Source: Pristionchus mayeri
Lineage: Eukaryota; Nematoda; Chromadorea; Rhabditida; Neodiplogasteridae
Assembly: GCA_036245805.1 (NCBI GenBank)
Contig: BTRK01000001.1
Location: 14,260,001-14,324,000, forward strand
Direction: 5' to 3'
Length of the DNA stretch: 64,000 bases
Made by a program: the position numbers and the translations under genes. The notes under the pieces were generated by a model that saw nothing but the letters and a program-made list of their open reading frames with translations, was not told the origin of the DNA and searched no databases. Position 1 is the stretch's first letter. The number at the start of each line of letters is the position of its first letter. Positions 25,601-38,054 of this stretch are shown here, one piece after another.

Positions 25601-27399
25601 GATCCTCTGGCTTGCTTAACGAACAGTTGTGAGCGAATGGTTGCTTAACGAACAATGGAGAGCTTCTGGCTTGCTTAACGAACAGTTGTGAGGGAATGGT
25701 TGCTTAACGAACAATGGAGAGCCTCTGGCTTGCTTAACGAACAATGGAGAGCTTCTGGTTTGCTTAACGAACAGTTGTGAGCGAATGGTTGCTTAACGAA
25801 CAATGGTGAGCCTCTGGCTTGCTTAAGGAACAGTTGTGAGGGAATGGTTGCTTAACGAACAATGGAGAGCCTCTGGCTTGCTTAACGAACCAGTTGTGAG
25901 CGAATGGTTGCTTAACGAACAATGGAGAGCTTCTGGCTTGCTTAACGAACAGTTGTGAGCGAATGGTTGCTTAACGAACAATGGAGAGCTTCTGGCTTGC
26001 TTAACGAACAGTTGTGAGCGAATGGTTGCTTAACGAACAATGGAGAGCTTCTCGCTGCTTAACGAACAATTGAGAGCTTCTGGCTTGCTTAACGAACAGT
26101 TGTGAGCGAATGGTTGCTTAACGAACAATGGAGAGCTTCTCGCTGCTTAACGAACAATTGAGAGCTTCTGACTTGCTTAACGAACAGTTGTGAGCGAATG
26201 GTTGCTTAACGAACAATGGTGAGCCTCTGGCTTGCTTAAGGAACAGTTGTGAGCGAATGGTTGCTTAACGAACAATGGAGAGCCTCTGTCTTGCTTAACG
26301 AACAGTTGTGAGCGAATGGTTGCTTAACGAACAATGGAGAGCTTCTGGCTTGCTTAACGAACAGTTGTGAGCGAACGGTTGCTTAACGAACAATGGAGAG
26401 CTTCTGGCTTGCTTAACGAACAGTTGTGAGGGAATGGTTACTTAACGAACAATGGAGAGCCTCTGGCTTGCTTAACGAACAATGGAGAGCTTCTGGTTTG
26501 CTTAACGAACAGTTGTGAGCGAATGGTTGCTTAACGAACAATGGTGAGCCTCTGGCTTGCTTAAGGAACAGTTGTGAGCGAATGGTTGCTTAACGAACAA
26601 TGGAGAGCTTCTCGCTGCTTAACGAACAATGGAGAGCTTCTGGCTTGCTTAACGAACAGTTGTGAGCGAATGGTTGCTTAACGAACAATGGTGAGCCTCT
26701 GGCTTGCTTAACGAACAGTTGTGAGGGAATGGTTGCTTAACGAACAATGGAGAGCCTCTGGCTTGCTTAACGAACAATGGAGAGCTTCTGGTTTGCTTAA
26801 CGAACAGTTGTGAGCGAATGGTTGCTTAACGAACAATGGTGAGCCTCTGGCTTGCTTAAGGAACAGTTGTGAGGGAATGGTTGCTTAACGAACAATGGAG
26901 AGCTTCTGGCTTGCTTAACGAACAGTTGTGAGCGAATGGTTGCTTAACGAACAATGGAGAGCTTCTCGCTGCTTAACGAACAATTGAGAGCTTCTGGCTT
27001 GCTTAACGAACAGTTGTGAGCGAATGGTTGCTTAACGAACAATGGAGAGCTTCTCGCTGCTAAACGAACAATTGAGAGCTTCTGACTTGCTTAACGAACA
27101 GTTGTGAGCGAATGGTTGCTTAACGAACAATGGAGAGCTTCTCGCTGCTAAACGAACAATTGAGAGCTTCTGACTTGCTTAACGAACAGTTGTGAGCGAA
27201 TGGTTGCTTAACGAACAATGGAGAGCCTCTGTCTTGCTTAACGAACAATGGAGAGCTTCTGGTTTGCATAACGAACAGTTGTGAGGGAATGGATATTTAA
27301 CGAACAATGGAGAGCCTCTGGCTTGCTTAACGAACAATGGAGAGCTTCTGGTTTGCTTAACGAACAGTTGTGAGCGAATGGTTGCTTAACGAACAATGG
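25601..27399. repeat. 1.8-kb block, copy 2
   Basis: This is the second copy of 18579-20377. Private differences are GCGAACGGTTGC near 26373 and GGATATTTAAC near 27291 (GGATACTTAAC in copy 1). After 27399 the sequence switches to a GCATAACG monomer not present at the matching place in copy 1. Confidence 0.83.
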
Positions 27400-28760
27400 A
27401 GAGCTTCTGGCTTGCATAACGAACAGTTGTGAGGGAATGGTTACTTAACGAACAATGGAGAGCTTCTGGTTTGCTTAACGAACAGTTGTGAGCGAATGGT
27501 TGCTTAACGAACAATGGTGAGCCTCTGGCTTGCTTAAGGAACAGTTGTGAGCGAATGGTTGCTTAACGAACAATGGAGAGCTTCTCGCTGCTTAACGAAC
27601 AATGGAGAGCTTCTGGCTTGCTTAACGAACAGTTGTGATAGAATGGTTGCTTAACGAACAATGGTGAGCCTCTGGCTTGCTTAACGAACAGTTGTGAGCG
27701 AATGGTTGCTTAACGAACAATGGAGATCCTCTGGCTTGCTTAACGAACAGTTGTGAGCGAATGGTTGCTTAACGAACAATGGAGAGCTTCTGGCTTGCTT
27801 AACGAACAGTTGTGAGGGAATGGTTGCTTAACGAACAATGGAGAGCCTCTGGCTTGCTTAACGAACAATGGAGAGCTTCTGGTTTGCTTAACGAACAGTT
27901 GTGAGCGAATGGTTGCTTAACGAACAATGGTGAGCCTCTGGCTTGCTTAAGGAACAGTTGTGAGGGAATGGTTGCTTAACGAACAATGGAGAGCCTCTGG
28001 CTTGCTTAACGAACCAGTTGTGAGCGAATGGTTGCTTAACGAACAATGGAGAGCTTCTGGCTTGCTTAACGAACAATGGAGAGCTTCTGGTTTGCTTAAC
28101 GAACAGTTGTGAGCGAATGGTTGCTTAACGAACAATGGAGAGCCTCTGGCTTGCTTAACGAACAGTTGTGAGCGAATGGTTGCTTAACGAACAATGGAGA
28201 GCTTCTGGCTTGCTTAACTAACAGTTGTGAGCGAATGGTTGCTTAACGAACAATGGAGAGCTTCTCGCTGCTTAACTAACAATTGAGAGCTTCTGGCTTG
28301 CTTAACGAACAGTTGTGAGCGAATGGTTGCTTAACGAACAATGGAGAGCTTCTCGCTGCTTAACGAACAATTGAGAGCTTCTGACTTGCTTAACGAACAG
28401 TTGTGAGCGAATGGTTGCTTAACGAACAATGGTGAGCCTCTGGCTTGCTTAAGGAACAGTTGTGAGCGAATGGTTTCTTAACGAACAATGGAGAGCCTCT
28501 GTCTTGCTTAACGAACAGTTGTGAGCGAATGGTTGCTTAACGAACAATGGAGAGCTTCTGGCTTGCTTAACGAACAGTTGTGAGGGAATGGTTACTTAAC
28601 GAACAATGGAGAGCCTCTGGCTTGCTTAACGAACAATGGAGAGCTTCTGGTTTGCTTAACGAACAGTTGTGAGCGAATGGTTGCTTAACAAACAATGGAG
28701 AGCTTCTCGCTGCTTAACGAACAATGGAGAGCTTCTGGCTTGCTTAACGAACAGTTGTGA
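27400..28760. repeat. Founder-like block of the right-half subfamily, copy 1
   Basis: The first CTTAACTAAC cores (about 28215 and 28274), the first GGTTTCTTAAC monomer (about 28471) and a CTTAACAAACAATGG monomer (about 28685) appear together here. The same set recurs at 32372-33598 (offset 4838 bp) and 36567-37790 (offset 4195 bp from the second copy). These alleles then dominate from 36.6 kb to the end. A one-off GTGATAGAATGG lies near 27635. Confidence 0.8.
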
Positions 28761-29274
28761 GCGAATGGTTGCTTAACGAACAATGGTGAGCCTCTGGCTT
28801 GCTTAAGGAACAGTTGTGAGCGAATGGTTGCTTAACGAACAATGGAGAGCCTCTGGCTTGCTTAACGAACAATGGAGAGCTTCTGCTTTGCTTAACGAAC
28901 AGTTGTGAGCGAATGGTTGCTTAACGAACAATGGTGAGCCTCTGGCTTGCTTAACGAACAGTTGTGAGCGAATGGTTGCTTAACGAACAATGGAGATCCT
29001 CTGGCTTGCTTAACGAACAGTTGTGAGCGAATGGTTGCTTAACGAACAATGGAGAGCTTCTGGCTTGCTTAACGAACAGTTGTGAGGGAATGGTTGCTTA
29101 ACGAACAATGGAGAGCCTCTGGCTTGCTTAACGAACAATGGAGAGCTTCTGGTTTGCTTAACGAACAGTTGTGAGCGAATGGTTGCTTAACGAACAATGG
29201 TGAGCCTCTGGCTTGCTTAAGGAACAGTTGTGAGCGAATGGTTGCTTAACGAACAATGGAGAGCTTCTCGCTGC

Positions 29275-29790
29275 TTAACGAACAATTGAGAGCTTCTGGC
29301 TTGCATAACGAACAGTTGTGAGGGAATGGTTACTTAACGAACAATGGAGAGCCTCTGGCTTGCTTAACGAACAATGGAGAGCTTCTGGCTTGCATAACGA
29401 ACAGTTGTGAGGGAATGGTTACTTAACGAACAATGGAGAGCTTCTCGCTGCTTAACGAACAATGGAGAGCTTCTGGCTTGCATAACGAACAGTTGTGAGG
29501 AAATGGTTACTTAACGAACAATGGAGAGCTTCTCGCTGCTTAACGAACAATGGAGAGCTTCTGGCTTGCATAACGAACAGTTGTGAGGGAATGGTTACTT
29601 AACGAACAATGGAGAGCTTCTCGCTGCTTAACGAACAATTGAGAGCTTCTGGCTTGCATAACGAACAGTTGTGAGGGAATGGTTACTTAACGAACAATGG
29701 AGAGCTTCTCGCTGCTTAACGAACAATGGAGAGCTTCTGGCTTGCATAACGAACAGTTGTGAGGGAATGGTTACTTAACGAACAATGGAG
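29275..29790. repeat. 88-bp trimer run, array 1
   Basis: GCATAACG cores lie at 29303, 29392, 29480, 29568, 29656 and 29744: one step of 89 bp, then four of 88 bp. Each 88-bp unit is a 29-bp CTTCTCGCT monomer, a 30-bp CTTCTGGCTT monomer and a 29-bp type B monomer with the GCATAACG core, followed by a GGTTACTTAAC core. The first step is 89 bp because a 30-bp CCTCTGGCTT monomer replaces the 29-bp form. Confidence 0.9.
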
Positions 29791-30571
29791 AGCCTCTGGC
29801 TTGCTTAACGAACAATGGAGAGCTTCTGGTTTGCTTAACGAACAGTTGTGAGCGAATGGTTGCTTAACGAACAATGGTGAGCCTCTGGCTTGCTTAAGGA
29901 ACAGTTGTGAGCGAATGGTTGCTTAACGAACAATGGAGAGCTTCTCGCTGCTTAACGAACAATGGAGAGCTTCTGGCTTGCTTAACGAACAGTTGTGAGC
30001 GAATGGTTGCTTAACGAACAATGGTGAGCCTCTGGCTTGCTTAACGAACAGTTGTGAGCGAATGGTTGCTTAACGAACAATGGAGATCCTCTGGCTTGCT
30101 TAACGAACAGTTGTGAGCGAATGGTTGCTTAACGAACAATGGAGAGCCTCTGGCTTGCTTAACGAACAATGGAGAGCTTCTGGTTTGCTTAACGAACAGT
30201 TGTGAGCGAATGGTTGCTTAACGAACAATGGTGAGCCTCTGGCTTGCTTAACGAACAGTTGTGAGCGAATGGTTGCTTAACGAACAATGGAGATCCTCTG
30301 GCTTGCTTAACGAACAGTTGTGAGCGAATGGTTGCTTAACGAACAATGGAGAGCTTCTGGCTTGCTTAACGAACAGTTGTGAGGGAATGGTTGCTTAACG
30401 AACAATGGAGAGCCTCTGGCTTGCTTAACGAACAATGGAGAGCTTCTGGTTTGCTTAACGAACAGTTGTGAGCGAATGGTTGCTTAACGAACAATGGTGA
30501 GCCTCTGGCTTGCTTAAGGAACAGTTGTGAGCGAATGGTTGCTTAACGAACAATGGAGAGCTTCTCGCTGC

Positions 30572-31087
30572 TTAACGAACAATTGAGAGCTTCTGGCTTG
30601 CATAACGAACAGTTGTGAGGGAATGGTTACTTAACGAACAATGGAGAGCCTCTGGCTTGCTTAACGAACAATGGAGAGCTTCTGGCTTGCATAACGAACA
30701 GTTGTGAGGGAATGGTTACTTAACGAACAATGGAGAGCTTCTCGCTGCTTAACGAACAATGGAGAGCTTCTGGCTTGCATAACGAACAGTTGTGAGGAAA
30801 TGGTTACTTAACGAACAATGGAGAGCTTCTCGCTGCTTAACGAACAATGGAGAGCTTCTGGCTTGCATAACGAACAGTTGTGAGGGAATGGTTACTTAAC
30901 GAACAATGGAGAGCTTCTCGCTGCTTAACGAACAATTGAGAGCTTCTGGCTTGCATAACGAACAGTTGTGAGGGAATGGTTACTTAACGAACAATGGAGA
31001 GCTTCTCGCTGCTTAACGAACAATGGAGAGCTTCTGGCTTGCATAACGAACAGTTGTGAGGGAATGGTTACTTAACGAACAATGGAG
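30572..31087. repeat. 88-bp trimer run, array 2
   Basis: This is a copy of array 1 shifted by 1297 bp, with GCATAACG cores at 30600, 30689, 30777, 30865, 30953 and 31041. The 89-then-88 spacing and the GAGGAAATGG allele are conserved, so the six-unit run expanded before the 1297-bp duplication. Confidence 0.9.
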
Positions 31088-31559
31088 AGCCTCTGGCTTG
31101 CTTAACGAACAATGGAGAGCTTCTGGTTTGCTTAACGAACAGTTGTGAGCGAATGGTTGCTTAACGAACAATGGTGAGCCTCTGGCTTGCTTAAGGAACA
31201 GTTGTGAGCGAATGGTTGCTTAACGAACAATGGAGAGCTTCTCGCTGCTTAACGAACAATGGAGAGCTTCTGGCTTGCTTAACGAACAGTTGTGAGCGAA
31301 TGGTTGCTTAACGAACAATGGTGAGCCTCTGGCTTGCTTAACGAACAGTTGTGAGCGAATGGTTGCTTAACGAACAATGGAGATCCTCTGGCTTGCTTAA
31401 CGAACAGTTGTGAGCGAATGGTTGCTTAACGAACAATGGAGAGCTTCTGGCTTGCTTAACGAACAGTTGTGAGGGAATGGTTGCTTAACGAACAATGGAG
31501 AGCCTCTGGCTTGCTTAACGAACAATGGAGAGCTTCTGGTTTGCTTAACGAACAGTTGT

Positions 31560-32371
31560 GAGCGAATGGTTGCTTAACGAACAATGGTGAGCCTCTGGCT
31601 TGCTTAAGGAACAGTTGTGAGGGAATGGTTGCTTAACGAACAATGGAGAGCCTCTGGCTTGCTTAACGAACCAGTTGTGAGCGAATGGTTGCTTAACGAA
31701 CAATGGAGAGCTTCTGGCTTGCTTAACGAACAGTTGTGAGCGAATGGTTGCTTAACGAACAATGGAGAGCTTCTCGCTGCTTAACGAACAATTGAGAGCT
31801 TCTGGCTTGCTTAACGAACAGTTGTGAGCGAATGGTTGCTTAACGAACAATGGAGAGCTTCTCGCTGCTAAACGAACAATTGAGAGCTTCTGACTTGCTT
31901 AACGAACAGTTGTGAGCGAATGGTTGCTTAACGAACAATGGTGAGCCTCTGGCTTGCTTAAGGAACAGTTGTGAGCGAATGGTTGCTTAACGAACAATGG
32001 AGAGCCTCTGTCTTGCTTAACGAACAATGGAGAGCTTCTGGTTTGCATAACGAACAGTTGTGAGGGAATGGATACTTAACGAACAATGGAGAGCCTCTGG
32101 CTTGCTTAACGAACAATGGAGAGCTTCTGGTTTGCTTAACGAACAGTTGTGAGCGAATGGTTGCTTAACGAACAATGGAGAGCTTCTGGCTTGCATAACG
32201 AACAGTTGTGAGGGAATGGTTACTTAACGAACAATGGAGAGCCTCTGGCTTGCTTAACGAACAATGGAGAGCTTCTGGTTTGCTTAACGAACAGTTGTGA
32301 GCGAATGGTTGCTTAACGAACAATGGTGAGCCTCTGGCTTGCTTAAGAAACAGTTGTGAGCGAATGGTTGC
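31560..32371. repeat. 0.8-kb block, copy 1 (second copy at 34603-35400)
   Basis: Offset to the second copy is 3043 bp, marked by GGTGAGCC (about 31587/34630) and TTTGCATAACG (32042/35085). Near 32341-32400 this copy has a one-off CTTAAGAAAC core and an extra 29-bp type B monomer, giving two type B monomers in a row. Confidence 0.78.
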
Positions 32372-33598
32372 TTAAGGAACAGTTGTGAGCGAATGGTTGC
32401 TTAACGAACAATGGAGAGCTTCTCGCTGCTTAACGAACAATGGAGAGCTTCTGGCTTGCTTAACGAACAGTTGTGAGCGAATGGTTGCTTAACGAACAAT
32501 GGTGAGCCTCTGGCTTGCTTAACGAACGGTTGTGAGCGAATGGTTGCTTAACGAACAATGGAGATCCTCTGGCTTGCTTAACGAACAGTTGTGAGCGAAT
32601 GGTTGCTTAACGAACAATGGAGAGCTTCTGGCTTGCTTAACGAACAGTTGTGAGGGAATGGTTGCTTAACGAACAATGGAGAGCCTCTGGCTTGCTTAAC
32701 GAACAATGGAGAGCTTCTGGTTTGCTTAACGAACAGTTGTGAGCGAATGGTTGCTTAACGAACAATGGTGAGCCTCTGGCTTGCTTAAGGAACAGTTGTG
32801 AGGGAATGGTTGCTTAACGAACAATGGAGAGCCTCTGGCTTGCTTAACGAACCAGTTGTGAGCGAATGGTTGCTTAACGAACAATGGAGAGCTTCTGGCT
32901 TGCTTAACGAACAATGGAGAGCTTCTGGTTTGCTTAACGAACAGTTGTGAGCGAATGGTTGCTTAACGAACAATGGAGAGCCTCTGGCTTGCTTAACGAA
33001 CAGTTGTGAGCGAATGGTTGCTTAACGAACAATGGAGAGCTTCTGGCTTGCTTAACTAACAGTTGTGAGCGAATGGTTGCTTAACGAACAATGGAGAGCT
33101 TCTCGCTGCTTAACGAACAATTGAGAGCTTCTGGCTTGCTTAACGAACAGTTGTGAGCGAATGGTTGCTTAACGAACAATGGAGAGCTTCTCGCTGCTTA
33201 ACGAACAATTGAGAGCTTCTGACTTGCTTAACGAACAGTTGTGAGCGAATGGTTGCTTAACGAACAATGGTGAGCCTCTGGCTTGCTTAAGGAACAGTTG
33301 TGAGCGAATGGTTTCTTAACGAACAATGGAGAGCCTCTGTCTTGCTTAACGAACAGTTGTGAGCGAATGGTTGCTTAACGAACAATGGAGAGCTTCTGGC
33401 TTGCTTAACGAACAGTTGTGAGGGAATGGTTACTTAACGAACAATGGAGAGCCTCTGGCTTGCTAAACGAACAATGGAGAGCTTCTGGTTTGCTTAACGA
33501 ACAGTTGTGAGCGAATGGTTGCTTAACAAACAATGGAGAGCTTCTCGCTGCTTAACGAACAATGGAGAGCTTCTGGCTTGCTTAACGAACAGTTGTGA
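32372..33598. repeat. Founder-like block of the right-half subfamily, copy 2
   Basis: This matches 27400-28760 at an offset of 4838 bp and 36567-37790 at 4195 bp. A GAACGGTTGTGAG allele at 32524 is shared with 36719 but absent from the first copy, which places copies 2 and 3 closer to each other. Confidence 0.82.
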
Positions 33599-34602
33599 GG
33601 GAATGGTTGCTTAACGAACAATGGAGAGCCTCTGGCTTGCTTAACGAACAATGGAGAGCTTCTGGTTTGTTTAACGAACAGTTGTGAGCGAATGGTTGCT
33701 TAACGAACAATGGTGAGCCTCTGGCTTGCTTAAGGAACAGTTGTGAGGGAATGGTTGCTTAACGAACAATGGAGAGCCTCTGGCTTGCTTAACGAACCAG
33801 TTGTGAGCGAATGGTTGCTTAACGAACAATGGAGAGCTTCTGGCTTGCTTAACGAACAATGGAGAGCTTCTGGTTTGCTTAACGAACAGTTGTAAGCGAA
33901 TGGTTGCTTAACGAACAATGGAGAGCCTCTGGCTTGCTTAACGAACAGTTGTGAGCGAATGGTTGCTTAACGAACAATGGAGAGCTTCTGGCTTGCTTAA
34001 CGAACCAGTTGTGAGCGAATGGTTGCTTAACGAACAATGGAGAGCCTCTGGCTTGCTTAACGAACAGTTGTGAGCGAATGGTTGCTTAACGAACAATGGA
34101 GAGCTTCTGGCTTGCTTAACGAACCAGTTGTGAGCGAATGGTTGCTTAACGAACAATGGTGAGCCTCTGGCTTGCTTAAGGAACAGTTGTGAGGGAATGG
34201 TTGCTTAACGAACAATGGAGAGCCTCTGGCTTGCTTAACGAACAGTTGTGAGCGAATGGTTGCTTAACGAACAATGGAGAGCTTCTGGCTTGCTTAACTA
34301 ACAGTTGTGAGCGAATGGTTGCTTAACGAACAATGGAGAGCTTCTCGCTGCTTAACGAACAATTGAGAGCTTCTGGCTTGCTTAACGAACAGTTGTGAGC
34401 GAATGGTTGCTTAACGAACAATGGAGAGCTTCTCGCTGCTTAACGAACAATTGAGAGCTTCTGACTTGCTTAACGAACAGTTGTGAGCGAATGGTTGCTT
34501 AACGAACAATGGTGAGCCTCTGGCTTGCTTAAGGAACAATTGTGAGCGAATGGTTTCTTAACGAACAATGGAGAGCCTCTGTCTTGCTTAACGAACAGTT
34601 GT
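33599..34602. repeat. Monomer mosaic with a 119-bp four-unit tandem
   Basis: Between about 33931 and 34168 a 119-bp unit (one 29-bp and three 30-bp monomers, including GAACCAGTTG) is present twice in tandem. Before it, 33600-33920 matches the 38.03-38.36 kb stretch and carries GTTTGTTTAAC near 33665. A GTTGTAAGCG allele lies near 33889. Confidence 0.75.
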
Positions 34603-35828
34603 GAGCGAATGGTTGCTTAACGAACAATGGTGAGCCTCTGGCTTGCTTAAGGAACAGTTGTGAGGGAATGGTTGCTTAACGAACAATGGAGAGCCTCTGG
34701 CTTGCTTAACGAACCAGTTGTGAGCGAATGGTTGCTTAACGAACAATGGAGAGCTTCTGGCTTGCTTAACGAACAGTTGTGAGCGAATGGTTGCTTAACG
34801 AACAATGGAGAGCTTCTCGCTGCTTAACGAACAATTGAGAGCTTCTGGCTTGCTTAACGAACAGTTGTGAGCGAATGGTTGCTTAACGAACAATGGAGAG
34901 CTTCTCGCTGCTAAACGAACAATTGAGAGCTTCTGACTTGCTTAACGAACAGTTGTGAGCGAATGGTTGCTTAACGAACAATGGTGAGCCTCTGGCTTGC
35001 TTAAGGAACAGTTGTGAGCGAATGGTTGCTTAACGAACAATGGAGAGCCTCTGTCTTGCTTAACGAACAATGGAGAGCTTCTGGTTTGCATAACGAACAG
35101 TTGTGAGGGAATGGATACTTAACGAACAATGGAGAGCCTCTGGCTTGCTTAACGAACAATGGAGAGCTTCTGGTTTGCTTAACGAACAGTTGTGAGCGAA
35201 TGGTTGCTTAACGAACAATGGAGAGCTTCTGGCTTGCATAACGAACAGTTGTGAGGGAATGGTTACTTAACGAACAATGGAGAACCTCTGGCTTGCTTAA
35301 CGAACAATGGAGAGCTTCTGGTTTGCTTAACGAACAGTTGTGAGCGAATGGTTGCTTAACGAACAATGGTGAGCCTCTGGCTTGCTTAAGGAACAGTTGT
35401 GAGCGAATGGTTGCTTAACGAACAATGGAGAGCTTCTCGCTGCTTAACGAACAATGGAGAGCTTCTGGCTTGCTTAACGAACAGTTGTGAGCGAATGGTT
35501 GCTTAACGAACAATGGTGAGCCTCTGGCTTGCTTAACGAACAGTTGTGAGCGAATGGTTGCTTAACGAACAATGGAGAGCCTCTGTCTTGCTTAACGAAC
35601 AGTTGTGAGCGAATGGTTGCTTAACGAACAATGGAGAGCTTCTCGCTGCTTAACGAACAATTGAGAGCTTCTGGCTTGCTTAACGAACAGTTGTGAGCGA
35701 ATGGTTGCTTAACGAACAATGGAGAGCTTCTCGCTGCTTAACGAACAATTGAGAGCTTCTGGCTTGCTTAACGAACAGTTGTGAGCGAATGGTTGCTTAA
35801 CGAACAATGGAGAGCTTCTCGCTGCTAA
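34603..35828. repeat. 0.8-kb block, copy 2, with downstream monomers
   Basis: 34603-35400 repeats 31560-32371 without the extra type B monomer, and carries a private GGAGAACCTC near 35280. From about 35550 the sequence continues with CCTCTGTCTT and CTTCTCGCT-CAATTGAG doublets. Confidence 0.75.
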
Positions 35829-36480
35829 ACGAACAATTGAGAGCTTCTGACTTGCTTAACGAACAGTTGTGAGCGAATGGTTGCTTAACGAACAATGGTG
35901 AGCCTCTGGCTTGCTTAAGGAACAGTTGTGAGCGAATGGTTGCTTAACGAACAATGGAGAGCCTCTGTCTTGCTTAACGAACAATGGAGAGCTTCTGGTT
36001 TGCATAACAAACAGTTGTGAGGGAATGGATACTTAACGAACAATGGAGAGCCTCTGGCTTGCTTAACGAACAATGGAGAGCTTCTGGTTTGCTTAACGAA
36101 CAGTTGTGAGCGAATGGTTGCTTAACGAACAATGGAGAGCTTCTGGCTTGCATAACGAACAATTGAGAGCTTCTGACTTGCTTAACGAACAGTTGTGAGC
36201 GAATGGTTGCTTAACGAACAATGGTGAGCCTCTGGCTTGCTTAAGGAACAGTTGTGAGCGAATGGTTGCTTAACGAACAATGGAGAGCCTCTGTCTTGCT
36301 TAACGAACAATGGAGAGCTTCTGGTTTGCATAACAAACAGTTGTGAGGGAATGGATACTTAACGAACAATGGAGAGCCTCTGGCTTGCTTAACGAACAAT
36401 GGAGAGCTTCTGGTTTGCTTAACGAACAGTTGTGAGCGAATGGTTGCTTAACGAACAATGGAGAGCTTCTGGCTTGCATA
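35829..36480. repeat. 326-bp tandem duplication
   Basis: Copies are 35829-36154 and 36155-36480. Both carry the rare TTTGCATAACAAACAG monomer (35999 and 36325). At the join, near 36149-36170, a GCATAACG core is followed directly by CAATTGAG, a combination not seen elsewhere, so the exchange apparently took place inside a shared core. Confidence 0.85.
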
Positions 36481-36566
36481 ACGAACAGTTGTGAGGGAAT
36501 GGTTACTTAACGAACAATGGAGAGCCTCTGGCTTGCTTAACGAACAATGGTGAGCCTCTGGCTTGC

Positions 36567-38054
36567 TTAAGGAACAGTTGTGAGCGAATGGTTGCTTAAC
36601 GAACAATGGAGAGCTTCTCGCTGCTTAACGAACAATGGAGAGCTTCTGGCTTGCTTAACGAACAGTTGTGAGCGAATGGTTGCTTAACGAACAATGGTGA
36701 GCCTCTGGCTTGCTTAACGAACGGTTGTGAGCGAATGGTTGCTTAACGAACAATGGAGATCCTCTGGCTTGCTTAACGAACAGTTGTGAGCGAATGGTTG
36801 CTTAACGAACAATGGAGAGCTTCTGGCTTGCTTAACGAACAGTTGTGAGGGAATGGTTGCTTAACGAACAATGGAGAGCCTCTGGCTTGCTTAACGAACA
36901 ATGGAGAGCTTCTGGTTTGCTTAACGAACAGTTGTGAGCGAATGGTTGCTTAACGAACAATGGTGAGCCTCTGGCTTGCTTAAGGAACAGTTGTGAGGGA
37001 ATGGTTGCTTAACGAACAATGGAGAGCCTCTGGCTTGCTTAACGAACCAGTTGTGAGCGAATGGTTGCTTAACGAACAATGGAGAGCTTCTGGCTTGCTT
37101 AACGAACAATGGAGAGCTTCTGGTTTGCTTAACGAACAGTTGTGAGCGAATGGTTGCTTAACGAACAATGGAGAGCCTCTGGCTTGCTTAACGAACAGTT
37201 GTGAGCGAATGGTTGCTTAACGAACAATGGAGAGCTTCTGGCTTGCTTAACTAACAGTTGTGAGCGAATGGTTGCTTAACGAACAATGGAGAGCTTCTCG
37301 CTGCTTAACGAACAATTGAGAGCTTCTGGCTTGCTTAACGAACAGTTGTGAGCGAATGGTTGCTTAACGAACAATGGAGAGCTTCTCGCTGCTTAACGAA
37401 CAATTGAGAGCTTCTGACTTGCTTAACGAACAGTTGTGAGCGAATGGTTGCTTAACGAACAATGGTGAGCCTCTGGCTTGCTTAAGGAACAGTTGTGAGC
37501 GAATGGTTTCTTAACGAACAATGGAGAGCCTCTGTCTTGCTTAACGAACAGTTGTGAGCGAATGGTTGCTTAACGAACAATGGAGAGCTTCTGGCTTGCT
37601 TAACGAACAGTTGTGAGGGAATGGTTACTTAACGATCAATGGAGAGCCTCTGGCTTGCTAAACGAACAATGGAGAGCTTCTGGTTTGCTTAACGAACAGT
37701 TGTGAGCGAATGGTTGCTTAACAAACAATGGAGAGCTTCTCGCTGCTTAACGAACAATGGAGAGCTTCTGGCTTGCTTAACGAACAGTTGTGAGGGAATG
37801 GTTACTTAACGAACAATGGAGAGCCTCTGGCTTGCTTAAGGAACAATTGTGAGCGAATGGTTTCTTAACGAACAATGGAGAGCCTCTGTCTTGCTTAACG
37901 AACAGTTGTGAGCGAATGGTTGCTTAACGAACAATGGAGAGCTTCTGGCTTGCTTAACGAACAGTTGTGAGGGAATGGTTACTTAACGAACAATGGAGAG
38001 CTTCTGGCTTGCTTAACGAACAGTTGTGAGGGAATGGTTACTTAACGAACAATG
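36567..38054. repeat. Founder-like block, copy 3, with 236-bp insertion
   Basis: 36567-37790 repeats 32372-33598 at an offset of 4195 bp, including GAACGGTTG and GGAGATCC (36758, the last one I see in the window). Beyond 37795, about 236 bp of extra monomers precede the resumption of homology with 33600 onward near 38035. A CTTAACGATCAATGG allele near 37631 is private. Confidence 0.8.

Larger units (their letters stand above)
28808..31440. repeat. 1297-bp tandem pair
   Basis: Copies begin near 28808 and 30105. GGAGATCC markers 28995/30292 and 30085/31382, and six GCATAACG cores in each copy, all show the 1297-bp offset. A GAGGAAATGG allele near 29497 recurs at 30794. The substitution CTTCTGCTTTG near 28881 is private to the first copy. 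Confidence 0.87.
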
